25,458 nucleotides of DNA from WHTB01 sp050699035 (GCA_050699035.1 JBOHDE010000025.1:1-25458), one strand, 5' to 3'; shown: positions 14,715-22,312, numbered from the stretch's first letter. Translations and numbers: made by a program. Notes: a model not told the origin generated them from the letters alone.

Positions 14715-14749
14715 CCCCCGGCCGCGCCGGGTGCGGGCACGGCCGGGGG
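14715..14749 (-). repeat. Intercistronic stem-loop upstream of xylA
   Basis: CCCCCGGCCG (14715-14724) and CGGCCGGGGG (14740-14749) are a perfect 10-pair stem with a 15-base loop, in the 89-base gap before xylA. It is the longest spacer within the operon. No T-run follows, so transcript processing, protection or partial attenuation is more likely than full termination. Confidence 0.75.
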
Positions 14750-14781
14750 CATGGTGGGTGCGACGTGGTGGTCATTGCGGG

Positions 14782-15888
14782 TCAGCCGCGCAGCGCGGCC
14801 AGGTTCTGGTAGCTCAGCTCGGCCGCATCGAGCGACCCGGTCGGGAAGGTGCGCGCGTTGTCCTGCTCGTACATCGGGTTGTGCAAGCCCTTCGCTCCCA
14901 TCTCGGAGAAGAATGTGCGGAAGTCGATGTCCCCGGTTCCGAACGGCACCATGTCGTAGCCGTTGGTGACCGCCGGGTTGCGACGGCCGTCCTTGGCGTG
15001 GAACAGCGGGAATCGCGTGGTCTGCGCCTGCACGACCTCGAGCGGCTGGAAGACGTCGACCTGGCTCGACCCGTCCGGAGCGGTGTAGGTGTGCCACCGG
15101 TGCTGGGCCACGAACGCCCAGAAGATGTCCATCTCGAGGTAGACGAACGCCGGGTCGCTGATGGTGAGGAAGTACTCCAGCCGGCGGGTGCCACTGGACC
15201 GGGTGAACAGGCCGGTGGCGGGGTCCGGAGTGCTGTCCAGCAGGAAGTTGTACGCCCCGTCGTGGTTGTGGGTGTACAGCTTGAGCCCGAACTGCGACAT
15301 GGCGCGCTCGCCGAGGATGTTCCAGCGCTCGGCGGCGGCGTCCCAGTCGGCCTTCTGGGCGCTGCCGGTGGGGTCGCCACCGGTGCCGATGTGACCCATG
15401 CCGAGAATCGCCGCGACCTCGCAGGCCTGGTCGAAAGCCGCCAGGGTCGCGTCGGTGATCGTGCTGGGGATGCCGCCGTGGTTGCCCTCGGCCTCCAGCC
15501 CGTTGTCGTCGAGCCACTGCCGCAGCAGCGCCGCACCGGCCGGGTTGCCGAGGTTGGCACCGCCCTCGGCGTTGGCGTGCTGTCCGTACCCGGCGAACTC
15601 GACCTGCCGGTAGCCGATGTCGGCCAGGTGGGTGAGCACCTCACGGAACCCCGACGGGAGGTCGGAGGTCAGCGGGTCACGGCTGATGGTGTCGCGCACC
15701 GTGTAGAGGATGATGCCGCGCTTGGCCGGCGGCACGAGTACGCCGTCGGCGGCGTGTGCCGCCGGCGCGAACGGACCGGCCGCGACGGCGCCCGCCGCGA
15801 GACCGGTCGTGGCGGCGAGGAACTGCCGGCGGCTGAGCCCGAGACGGTGTGCAAGCGTCCTGTCTTCGGTGTTGTCGAAGGGGGACAT
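14782..15888 (-). CDS. Tat-exported TIM-barrel sugar isomerase/epimerase-like protein (proximal copy)
   Basis: A 368-residue protein with a Tat signal: SRRQFLA at 19-25 and a hydrophobic stretch 26-46 ending APAAHA, the likely cleavage site. The TIM barrel retains the same residue pattern as the distal paralogue: E97 (VEFAGYG), H207/H209 (YTHNHDG), E252/D254 (LEMDIFW), H297-K299-D300 (FHAKD) and E341 (YEQDN). It is about 70 residues longer, with insertions near 104-118, 219-237 and 266-282 that could shape a different substrate pocket. ATG 15888 has GAGGAG upstream. It lies 28 bases after the oxidoreductase gene. Exported members of this fold are candidates for keto-glycoside lyases or epimerases; the assignment here is inference. 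Confidence 0.88.
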   Translation of the reverse strand: MSPFDNTEDRTLAHRLGLSRRQFLAATTGLAAGAVAAGPFAPAAHAADGVLVPPAKRGIILYTVRDTISRDPLTSDLPSGFREVLTHLADIGYRQVEFAGYGQHANAEGGANLGNPAGAALLRQWLDDNGLEAEGNHGGIPSTITDATLAAFDQACEVAAILGMGHIGTGGDPTGSAQKADWDAAAERWNILGERAMSQFGLKLYTHNHDGAYNFLLDSTPDPATGLFTRSSGTRRLEYFLTISDPAFVYLEMDIFWAFVAQHRWHTYTAPDGSSQVDVFQPLEVVQAQTTRFPLFHAKDGRRNPAVTNGYDMVPFGTGDIDFRTFFSEMGAKGLHNPMYEQDNARTFPTGSLDAAELSYQNLAALRG

Positions 15889-15916
15889 GTGGCTCCTCTT
15901 TTCGTCATCCCGAGTG

Positions 15917-17107
15917 TCAGTCGACGGGTGTCCACGCCCCCGTCGTCGCGCTGGTGTCGACCGCGGCGAGTACGCGCTGGACCGCGAGCCCGTCGGCGAA
16001 CGAGGGGCGGGGGTTGTCGTCGGCCGCGATCGCGGTGACGAGGTCGACCGCCTGGTGGGTGAAGCCGTGCTCGTACCCGAGGCCGTGACCGGGCGGCCAC
16101 CACGCCTCGACGTACGCGTGCACCGGATCCGTGACGGAGATCCGCCGGAAGCCGGCGGTGGCAGCGTCCTCGGTCTCGTCGTAGAACTGCAGGACGTTCA
16201 TGTCCTCGAAGTCGAATGCGAGGCTGCCGTGTGCCCCGTTGACCTCGATCCGGATGGAGTTCTTGCGGCCGGTCGCGAACCGGGTCGCCTCGAAGACGCC
16301 GACCGCGCCGTCGGTGAACCGGGCCAGGAAAGCCGCCGCGTCGTCGACGGTCACCGGCCCGCGCTCGGTGCCACCAGTGCCGGAAAGGTTACCGACCTCG
16401 GTCGGCAGCGGGCGCTCCTTCACGAACGTCTCCATCAGCCCGGTGACCGTGCTGATCTGCTGGCCGGTGATGTACTGCGTCAGGTCGACGATGTGGGCGC
16501 CGATGTCGCCGAGCGCCCCCGAGCCGGCGCGGTCCTTCTGCAGCCGCCACGCCAGCGGCGCCTCCGGGTCGGTGATCCAGTCCTGCAGGTACTGCGCACG
16601 GACATGACGGATCTCGCCGATCCGGCCTTCCTCGACCAGGGTGCGTGCCAGCACGATCGCGGGTACGCGGCGGTACGTGAAGCCGACCATCGACCGGACG
16701 CCCCGGACTTCGGCACGCGTCGCCGCGGCCACCATCGCCTCGGCCTCCTCGACGGTGTTGGCCAGCGGCTTCTCGCACAGCACGTGCTTGCCGGCGTCGA
16801 GGGCTGCGATGGCGATCTCGGCATGTGTGTCGCCCGGCGTGCAGATGTCGACCAGGTCGATGTCGTCGCGCGACACCAGCTCCTTCCAGTCGGTCTCGAC
16901 CGAATCCCAGCCGAGCCGGCCGGCCGCTGCGGTGACCTTGCCCCGGTCCCGACCGCAGAGCGCGGTCATCGCCGGGCGCAGCGGCAGGTCGAAGAACCGG
17001 GGTGCGGTGCGCCAGGCCTGGGAGTGCGCGGCGCCCATGAAGGCGTAGCCCACCATGCCGACATTCAGCCGGCCATTGCTCGGCGGGCGCGTCTCGTCGT
17101 GCGTCAT
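15917..17107 (-). CDS. Gfo/Idh/MocA family NAD(P)-dependent oxidoreductase
   Basis: A 396-residue soluble dehydrogenase without a signal peptide. The Rossmann glycine motif VGMVGYAFMGAAH is at 16-28, the cofactor-proximal CEKPLA at 111-116 (K113 expected catalytic), and GDIGAHIVDL at 199-208 supplies the D200/H204 pair typical of the family. Members oxidise or reduce sugar or cyclitol hydroxyls, for example inositol 2-dehydrogenase and glucoside 3-dehydrogenases. ATG 17107 has GGAGGAG at the expected distance, but that SD lies in a strong potential stem (17109-17118 with 17143-17152). It lies between the lipoprotein and Tat TIM-barrel genes. Pairing of this enzyme with AP_endonuc_2-type barrels is the hallmark of keto-sugar pathways. 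Confidence 0.93.
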   Translation of the reverse strand: MTHDETRPPSNGRLNVGMVGYAFMGAAHSQAWRTAPRFFDLPLRPAMTALCGRDRGKVTAAAGRLGWDSVETDWKELVSRDDIDLVDICTPGDTHAEIAIAALDAGKHVLCEKPLANTVEEAEAMVAAATRAEVRGVRSMVGFTYRRVPAIVLARTLVEEGRIGEIRHVRAQYLQDWITDPEAPLAWRLQKDRAGSGALGDIGAHIVDLTQYITGQQISTVTGLMETFVKERPLPTEVGNLSGTGGTERGPVTVDDAAAFLARFTDGAVGVFEATRFATGRKNSIRIEVNGAHGSLAFDFEDMNVLQFYDETEDAATAGFRRISVTDPVHAYVEAWWPPGHGLGYEHGFTHQAVDLVTAIAADDNPRPSFADGLAVQRVLAAVDTSATTGAWTPVD

Positions 17108-17108
17108 G

Positions 17109-17161
17109 CGTACTCCTCCTGCGGGTCGGGTGGCTGCCCGCCGAGGAGTACGACGGGCAGC
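17109..17161 (-). promoter_or_regulatory. Mutually exclusive stems over the oxidoreductase ribosome binding site
   Basis: In the minus-strand mRNA two perfect stems compete. Stem 1 pairs GCTGCCCG (17154-17161) with CGGGCAGC (17133-17140). Stem 2 pairs CGTACTCCTC (17143-17152) with GAGGAGTACG (17109-17118), the SD region lying one base before the ATG. The anti-SD strand sits wholly in the 13-base loop of stem 1, so a pseudoknot is also conceivable. It could set or switch translation of the oxidoreductase relative to the importer genes. Confidence 0.6.
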
Positions 17162-17169
17162 GCGCTCGA

Positions 17170-18225
17170 TCAGGACTCGAAGCCGAGTGGCATGTACTCC
17201 TCGACGTTGTCCTTGGTCACCACCGGGGCGTTCAGGACGATGCGCTTCGGCACCTCGACCTGGACCAGGTCGGACAGCCCCTTGTTCTGGGCGATCAGCC
17301 GGGCCAGCCGGATCCCGTCGGCCGCCTGGGTCGGCGGGTAGAGGACGGTCGCCTCCATCTCACCGTCCTGGATCCAGCGCATGGCGTTGGCGGAGCCGGC
17401 ACCGCCGATGAAGAAGAACTCGTCCCGGTTGGCGTTGTCGAAGGCGGCCTTGACGCCGACGCCCTGGTCGTCGTCGTGGTTCCAGATGATGTCGATCTTC
17501 GGCGCGGCCTGGAGCAGGTTGGACGCCTGCGCCTCGCCTGACTCGACGGTGAACTCCGCGGCGACCCGGTTGTCGACCTTCTCGCCACACTCCTTCAGCG
17601 CGTCGGCGAAGCCGTCCGAGCGGTCCTGCGTCAGCGGCAGCGCGTCGATGCCGGCGATCTCGGCGATCACGGGGTTGGACAGGTTGTTGTCCTCGACCAG
17701 CTGGCAGGCGTACGTGCCGGCGGAGACGCCCATGCCGTAGTTGTCACCGAGAATCGTGGTCCGCGCGGCGAACGGCGACGAGAACTCCCGGTCGACGTTG
17801 ACCACCGGGATGCCGGCCTCCATCGCCTTGATCGCCACCGCGGTGAGCGCCGCGCCGTCGGTCGGCAGCAGCACGATCGCGTCGACCTCGTCGTTGATGA
17901 ACGTCTCGATCTGGCTGATCTGCAGGCTCGGGTCGTTCGTACCCTCCGCGGCCAGCAGCTCGACGTCCTCGTACTTCTTGGCCTCGTCGAGCGCGGCGCT
18001 GTTGATCGCGGCCAGCCAGCCGTGGTCGGCCTCCGGCCCCGAGAAGCCGATGGTGACGGTCTCGCCTGCCTCGTCGTTGGAGCCGGCCTTCGCGCTGTCA
18101 GTGCCACCCGAGTCGTTCTTGTCGGAGTCGGCCGTGTTGCTGGTGCACCCGGCGGCGATCACGATCGCGGCCAGGGCGGTGCCGGTGACTCCCAGCCTGC
18201 GTAGTGGTGTGGTGGGACGGGACAT
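17170..18225 (-). CDS. Sugar ABC transporter substrate-binding lipoprotein
   Basis: A 351-residue type I periplasmic-binding-protein-fold lipoprotein. The signal peptide has basic residues (PLRR), a hydrophobic core and a lipobox with lipidated C27 (IVIAAGC), then an Asp/Ser/Gly-rich linker to about residue 55. The Peripla_BP_4 domain begins ETVTIGFSGPEADHGWL. The hallmarks are DAIVLLPTDGAALT, GIPVVNVDREF, IAEIAGI and IIWNHDDDQGVG, as in ribose/xylose/galactose-binding proteins. ATG 18225 has AAGGAG seven bases upstream. It delivers a sugar to the permease encoded just upstream. The ligand is unknown, but D-xylose or a pentose/glycoside fits the linked xylA. Confidence 0.93.
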   Translation of the reverse strand: MSRPTTPLRRLGVTGTALAAIVIAAGCTSNTADSDKNDSGGTDSAKAGSNDEAGETVTIGFSGPEADHGWLAAINSAALDEAKKYEDVELLAAEGTNDPSLQISQIETFINDEVDAIVLLPTDGAALTAVAIKAMEAGIPVVNVDREFSSPFAARTTILGDNYGMGVSAGTYACQLVEDNNLSNPVIAEIAGIDALPLTQDRSDGFADALKECGEKVDNRVAAEFTVESGEAQASNLLQAAPKIDIIWNHDDDQGVGVKAAFDNANRDEFFFIGGAGSANAMRWIQDGEMEATVLYPPTQAADGIRLARLIAQNKGLSDLVQVEVPKRIVLNAPVVTKDNVEEYMPLGFES

Positions 18226-18263
18226 GTGCTGCTCCTTGCGGTTGGAGAACCGAGCGAAGTGGG

Positions 18264-19349
18264 CTAGGTAGAGGTGCTGCGAGCGGCCAGCCGCTGCTGC
18301 AGCAGGACGGCGACGACGATGATCAGACCCTTGGCAACCGCCTGGGCGGAGGTCGACAGGTTGTTGAGGGTGAAGACGTTGGACAGCATGGTGAAGATCA
18401 GCACCCCGAAGACCGTGCCGACGATGGTGCCGCGACCGCCGGACAGCAGCGTCCCGCCGATCACCACCGCGGCGATCGCGTCGAGCTCGTAGAGGAGGCC
18501 GTGGGTCGACGAGCCGGTGGTCGTCCTGGACATCAGCATGATCGCGGCGATGCCGCAGCACAGCCCGACCAGGGCGTACAGCAGCATCGTGTGGCGCTTG
18601 ACCTTGATGCCGGCCAGCCGGGCGGCTTCGGGGTTGCCGCCGACTGCGAACGTACGCCGTCCGAACGTCGTCCGGTTGAAGACCACCCAGCCGACCGCGG
18701 CCACCAGGGCGAAGATGATCACGAGCACCGGGACGCCGAGCACCGACGCCCCGAAGAAGTCGGTGAACCCGTCGACGTCGACGATCTGGGTACGTCGGCC
18801 GGCCAGGATCTCGGCCAGGCCGCGCGCGCCCGCGAGCATGGCGAGCGTCGCGATGAACGGCACCACCCGTCCGTACGCCACCAAGACGCCGTTGACCAGG
18901 CCACAGCCGGTCCCGACCAGCAACGCGGTCGTCACCATCAGCGTCCAGTGGTAGTCGTTGGCCATCGTCTGGGTGGCGAGGGTGGTCGCCCAGACCGAGG
19001 CCAGCGCCACGATCGCGCCGACCGACAGGTCGATGCCTCCCCCGGTGATCACGAACGTCATGCCGATGCTCACGACCCCGATCACCGACGCCAGCCGCAG
19101 GATCGTCAGCATGTTGTCGACGCTGGCGAACCGGTCTCCGGCGGTGATGATCCCGACCACGAACAGCACGACGAGCGCCACGACCAGGCCGAGGCTGCGG
19201 GCCGCGCCCGACCGCATGAACGTCGCCACCGGCGATGCCGAGACGCCGGGTCCGCCACCGCGACCGGTCCGTGGCGCCTCCGGGGGTAGGCCGGCGGACC
19301 CCGCCTGCGCCGGCAACGCCCCACCACTGGCTGCCGAGTTGTCGTTCAC
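18264..19349 (-). CDS. Sugar ABC transporter permease (RbsC/XylH type)
   Basis: A 361-residue integral membrane protein with about 9-10 hydrophobic spans and an unusually long Gly/Pro/Ala-rich cytoplasmic N-terminus (residues 1-45). BPD_transp_2 family features are present: MTFVITGGGIDLSVGAIVAL (about 98-117), FGRRTFAVGGNPEAARLAGI (cytoplasmic loop contacting the ATPase) and the late YELDAIAAVVIGGTLLSGGRGT. GTG 19349 overlaps the stop of the ATPase gene in a GTGA arrangement (four bases), a sign of translational coupling. It forms the channel, presumably as a dimer or pseudodimer with the tandem ATPase. Confidence 0.94.
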   Translation of the reverse strand: MNDNSAASGGALPAQAGSAGLPPEAPRTGRGGGPGVSASPVATFMRSGAARSLGLVVALVVLFVVGIITAGDRFASVDNMLTILRLASVIGVVSIGMTFVITGGGIDLSVGAIVALASVWATTLATQTMANDYHWTLMVTTALLVGTGCGLVNGVLVAYGRVVPFIATLAMLAGARGLAEILAGRRTQIVDVDGFTDFFGASVLGVPVLVIIFALVAAVGWVVFNRTTFGRRTFAVGGNPEAARLAGIKVKRHTMLLYALVGLCCGIAAIMLMSRTTTGSSTHGLLYELDAIAAVVIGGTLLSGGRGTIVGTVFGVLIFTMLSNVFTLNNLSTSAQAVAKGLIIVVAVLLQQRLAARSTST

Positions 19350-20872
19350 GCGGCACTCCCTTCCATCACCAGGTCGAGGACCTGGTGCTCGTCGATCTGG
19401 TCCGCCGGACCCTCGTGCACGACCTCGCCCTCGCGGACGACGAGGACACGGTCGGCGAGCCCGAGCACCTCGGGTACCTCGCTGGACACCATCACCACTG
19501 CGACGCCGCGGGCCGCCAGGGAGCGCACCAGCGCGTAGATCTCGCTGCGGGCGCCGACGTCGACACCGCGGGTCGGCTCGTCGAGCAGCAGCACCCGGCA
19601 GTCACGCAGTAGCCACCGGGCGAGGACGATCTTCTGCTGGTTGCCGCCGGACAGTGTGCGCACCGCGCGGTCCACCCCGGACGGCCGGACGTCGAGCGAC
19701 GTGGTGAGCTTGGTCGCCGCTTTCCGCTCGGCCGAGCGGTCCATGAACCCGGCCCGCGCGAAACGCGTCATGCTGGACATCGTGATGTTGCGGTAGACCG
19801 CCTGGTCGAGCAGCAGCCCCTGGCTCTTGCGCTCCTCGGGGCACAGTCCGATCCCGGCGCGGACGGCTCCGACGACCGACCCGGCACGCATCGTCTTGCC
19901 GTCCACGCTGACCGTGCCGGAGCTGGCGCGTCGGGCACCGTAGATGGTCTCCAGGATCTCGGAGCGTCCGGCGCCGACCAGGCCGGCCAGCCCGACGATC
20001 TCCCCTGCATGCACGCGGAAGCCGACGTCGGCGAACGTCCCGGCGAGGGCCAGGCCCTCGACTTCGAGCACGGTCGGGGCGTCCGGCCGACCAGCAGGCC
20101 GGTCCGGGAAGACGTACTCGATGTCGCGTCCGGTCATCAGCCGGATCAGCTCTTTGGTCGGCGTCTCGCGGGCGTCGAGGCCGGTGGCAACGGTGCGGCC
20201 GTCCTTGAGCACGGTCACCCGGTCGCCGATCTCGCGGATCTCCTCGAGCCGGTGCGAGATGTAGATGACCGCGACACCGTCGGAGGTGAGGTCACGGATC
20301 ACCCGGAAGAGGTTGTGCACCTCCTCCTGGTCGAGGACCGCGGACGGCTCGTCCATGATGATCAGCCGGGTGTCGCGGGACAGGGCACGCGCCATGCTGA
20401 CGATCTGCTGGCCGGCGGTGGACAGCCGGCCGACCTCGCGCCCGGCCGGGATCTCGGAGTGGCCGAGCCGCTCCAGCAGGCCCCGGGTCCGGCGGCGAGC
20501 CTCGGTCCGCTGGGACAGACCACCGCGCGAGATCTCGTGGCCGAGGAAGACGTTCTCGGCCACGTTCAGGCCGTGCACGAGGTCGAGCTCCTGGTAGATG
20601 GTCGAGATGCCCTGGTCGATGGCCGCCATCGGCGTGCCGAGCGCCACCGACTGTCCGGCCCAGGTGATCTCGCCCTCGTCGGGCTGGTGGGCGCCGGACA
20701 GGACCTTGATCAGGGTGGACTTGCCGGCGCCGTTCTGGCCGAGCAGGCAGTGCACCTCGCCGGGACGCACGTCGAGGTCGACGCCGTCGAGCGCCCGTAC
20801 GCCGGGGAACGTCTTTACTATCCCGCTCATCTGGAGCAGCGGACCCGCGGACGTGGGTGCGGTCACCGGCAT
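19346..20872 (-). CDS. Sugar ABC transporter tandem ATP-binding protein (RbsA/XylG type)
   Basis: A 508-residue protein with two ABC domains. Domain 1 has Walker A GQNGAGKS (45-52), Q-loop IYQELDLV, a divergent signature LSTAGQQ in place of LSGGQ, and Walker B LIIMDEPSAVLD. Domain 2 has a degenerate Walker A GLVGAGRSE, the signature LSGGNQQK and Walker B LLLDEPTRGVDV. This asymmetry is typical of the RbsA/MglA/XylG family, where one site is catalytically weak. ATG 20872 is chosen over an upstream in-frame TTG at 20908 because that TTG is part of the -35 hexamer, and the ATG lies six bases after the -10. First gene of the eight-gene operon. Confidence 0.95.
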   Translation of the reverse strand: MPVTAPTSAGPLLQMSGIVKTFPGVRALDGVDLDVRPGEVHCLLGQNGAGKSTLIKVLSGAHQPDEGEITWAGQSVALGTPMAAIDQGISTIYQELDLVHGLNVAENVFLGHEISRGGLSQRTEARRRTRGLLERLGHSEIPAGREVGRLSTAGQQIVSMARALSRDTRLIIMDEPSAVLDQEEVHNLFRVIRDLTSDGVAVIYISHRLEEIREIGDRVTVLKDGRTVATGLDARETPTKELIRLMTGRDIEYVFPDRPAGRPDAPTVLEVEGLALAGTFADVGFRVHAGEIVGLAGLVGAGRSEILETIYGARRASSGTVSVDGKTMRAGSVVGAVRAGIGLCPEERKSQGLLLDQAVYRNITMSSMTRFARAGFMDRSAERKAATKLTTSLDVRPSGVDRAVRTLSGGNQQKIVLARWLLRDCRVLLLDEPTRGVDVGARSEIYALVRSLAARGVAVVMVSSEVPEVLGLADRVLVVREGEVVHEGPADQIDEHQVLDLVMEGSAA

Positions 20873-20878
20873 GGGTGG

Positions 20879-20908
20879 ACCGTAGAACCGGCTTCTGTCG
20901 AGTGTCAA
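20879..20908 (-). promoter_or_regulatory. Leaderless consensus promoter of the sugar operon
   Basis: On the minus strand, -35 TTGACA (20903-20908) is 18 bases from -10 TACGGT (20879-20884), followed by six bases and the ATG at 20872. Transcription would start at or next to the start codon. A perfect -35 is uncommon in this window and suggests a strong promoter held down by a repressor. Confidence 0.7.
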
Positions 20909-20933
20909 GCAAAAGTCGAGATTGGCTCGACAG
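20895..20933. promoter_or_regulatory. Candidate ROK operator in the divergent promoter region
   Basis: CTGTCGAG (20895-20902) and CTCGACAG (20926-20933) form a perfect 8-base inverted repeat spanning the -35 of the sugar operon promoter. A tighter palindrome GTCGAG-N5-CTCGAC (20915-20931) lies within it. Repressor bound here would block the operon and could also autoregulate the divergent ROK gene. Confidence 0.5.
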
Positions 20934-20980
20934 TGTTACGTGTCTTGCTGACAGATGCCGCGCATGTTTGACTGTCTCGC

Positions 20981-22180
20981 GTGGTGAGCAACGAGCTGTC
21001 GGCCCCGTCGACATCCCAGTCTGGGGCCGGTTCACTGCTCCGGCTGCTGCTCGACGGCCGCCCCCGCACGCGCGCCGAGCTGGCCCGCGCCACCGGCCTC
21101 GCGCGGTCCACGGTCACGCCTCGCCTCGACGCGCTGATCGAGGCCGGCCTGATCACCTCGCACGACGAGGCGATGTCGACCGGTGGCCGCCCGGCGAGCC
21201 GGTTCGCGTTCAACCCGGCCGCCCGCGTGACCCTCGCCGCCGACCTCGGCGCCACCCATGCGGCGGTGGCGGTCACCGACCTCACCGGTGCACCGTTGGC
21301 GACCCGTCGGGCCGACCTCGACATCGCCGACGGGCCCGAGCCGATCCTCGACTGGCTGGTCGAGACCGGGCACCAACTCCTCGCCGACGCCGGGCGACAG
21401 GTGAGCGACCTGGTCGGTGTCGGCATCGGCGTGCCCGGGCCGGTCGAGCACTCCACCGGGCGACTGACCAACCCGCCGATCATGCCCGGGTGGGACCGCT
21501 ACGACGTACCCGCGAAGGTCGGTGCCGGGCTGCATGCGCCGGTGCTCGTCGACAACGACGTCAACGTGATGGCGCTGGGCGAACACGCGACCGCATTTCC
21601 CGACGAGGACCACCTCATTTTCGTCAAGGTGGCAACCGGAATCGGCTCGGGCATCATCAGCGGCGGGCGGCTGCACCAGGGCGCGCAGGGCTCCGCCGGC
21701 GACCTCGGCCACGTGCTCGCACCGCATGGCGGCGACGCCACCTGCCGCTGCGGCAACACCGGTTGTCTCGAGGCCGTGGCCAGCGGTGCGGCGGTCGCGG
21801 CCAAGTTGCGCGAGCAGGGTCTCGACGCCCAGAGCAGCCGTGACGTCGTCGCACTGGTGCGGGCCGGCAACATGGCCGCCACCCAGGCCGTCCGCCAGGC
21901 CGGACGTGACATCGGCGAGGTGCTGGCGGCCTGCGTCAGCCTCCTCAACCCGTCGGTCATCGTGGTCGGCGGGTCTCTGGCCGAGGCCGGGGAGATGCTG
22001 CTCGCCGGCGTGCGTGAAGCCGTCTACCGCCGGTCGTTGCCGCTGGCCACCCAGCACCTGCGCATCGTGACGTCGCAGACCGGCAGCGAGGCCGGCGTGG
22101 TCGGCGCCGCCACCATGGTGATCCAGAACGCTCTCTCGCCGACGGTGATCGACGCCGCCCTCGCCAAGGCCCCCGCCTGA
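20981..22180 (+). CDS. ROK-family transcriptional repressor
   Basis: A 399-residue XylR/NagC-type repressor. An N-terminal winged helix (about 15-75) has RAELARATGLARSTVTPRLD as the recognition unit. The sugar-kinase-like ROK domain starts with ADLGATHAAVAVTDL (87-101), has VDNDVN (190-195), and the zinc motif GDLGH (240-244, H244) with CRCGNTGCLE (C255, C257, C262). Adjacent GTG codons at 20981 and 20984 are both possible starts; no SD is visible and the mRNA may be leaderless. It is divergent from the sugar ABC operon with about 108 bases between starts, the usual layout of a local repressor that releases DNA upon binding the pathway sugar. Xylose as inducer is plausible given xylA. Confidence 0.94.
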   Translation: MVSNELSAPSTSQSGAGSLLRLLLDGRPRTRAELARATGLARSTVTPRLDALIEAGLITSHDEAMSTGGRPASRFAFNPAARVTLAADLGATHAAVAVTDLTGAPLATRRADLDIADGPEPILDWLVETGHQLLADAGRQVSDLVGVGIGVPGPVEHSTGRLTNPPIMPGWDRYDVPAKVGAGLHAPVLVDNDVNVMALGEHATAFPDEDHLIFVKVATGIGSGIISGGRLHQGAQGSAGDLGHVLAPHGGDATCRCGNTGCLEAVASGAAVAAKLREQGLDAQSSRDVVALVRAGNMAATQAVRQAGRDIGEVLAACVSLLNPSVIVVGGSLAEAGEMLLAGVREAVYRRSLPLATQHLRIVTSQTGSEAGVVGAATMVIQNALSPTVIDAALAKAPA

Positions 22181-22213
22181 CCCTTCCCCGGACGCGGCTA
22201 CCGGGCGGGGCGT

Positions 22214-22297
22214 GTCGAAAATTGCCCAATTGGGCAAAGTTCGACCTGGTCCCGGCAGGATCGAGGTCGAATTTTGCCCAATTGGGCAAAATTCGAC
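22214..22297. repeat. Two copies of a 32-base palindrome between convergent genes
   Basis: Copy 2 (22266-22297) is a perfect 32-base palindrome with core TTGCCCAATTGGGCAA and outer GTCGA/TCGAC. Copy 1 (22214-22245) has the same core and ends with mismatches at two paired positions. Their centres are 52 bases apart. They lie 33 bases after the ROK stop and 15 bases before the stop of the converging minus-strand gene, so they could act as bidirectional terminators or as protein-binding sites. Confidence 0.92.
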
Positions 22298-22312
22298 GTC
22301 GCCGCCTCACGG

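Noticed and set aside
14693..15517. Upstream extension of the xylA frame
   Set aside because: It overlaps the Tat barrel gene on the same strand and translates to Arg/Gly/His-rich noise; ATG 14692 gives a full-length xylose isomerase with the expected N-terminus.
18226..19356. Upstream extension of the substrate-binding lipoprotein frame
   Set aside because: It would cover the permease gene and place the lipoprotein signal inside the protein; ATG 18225 has an SD and a proper signal peptide.
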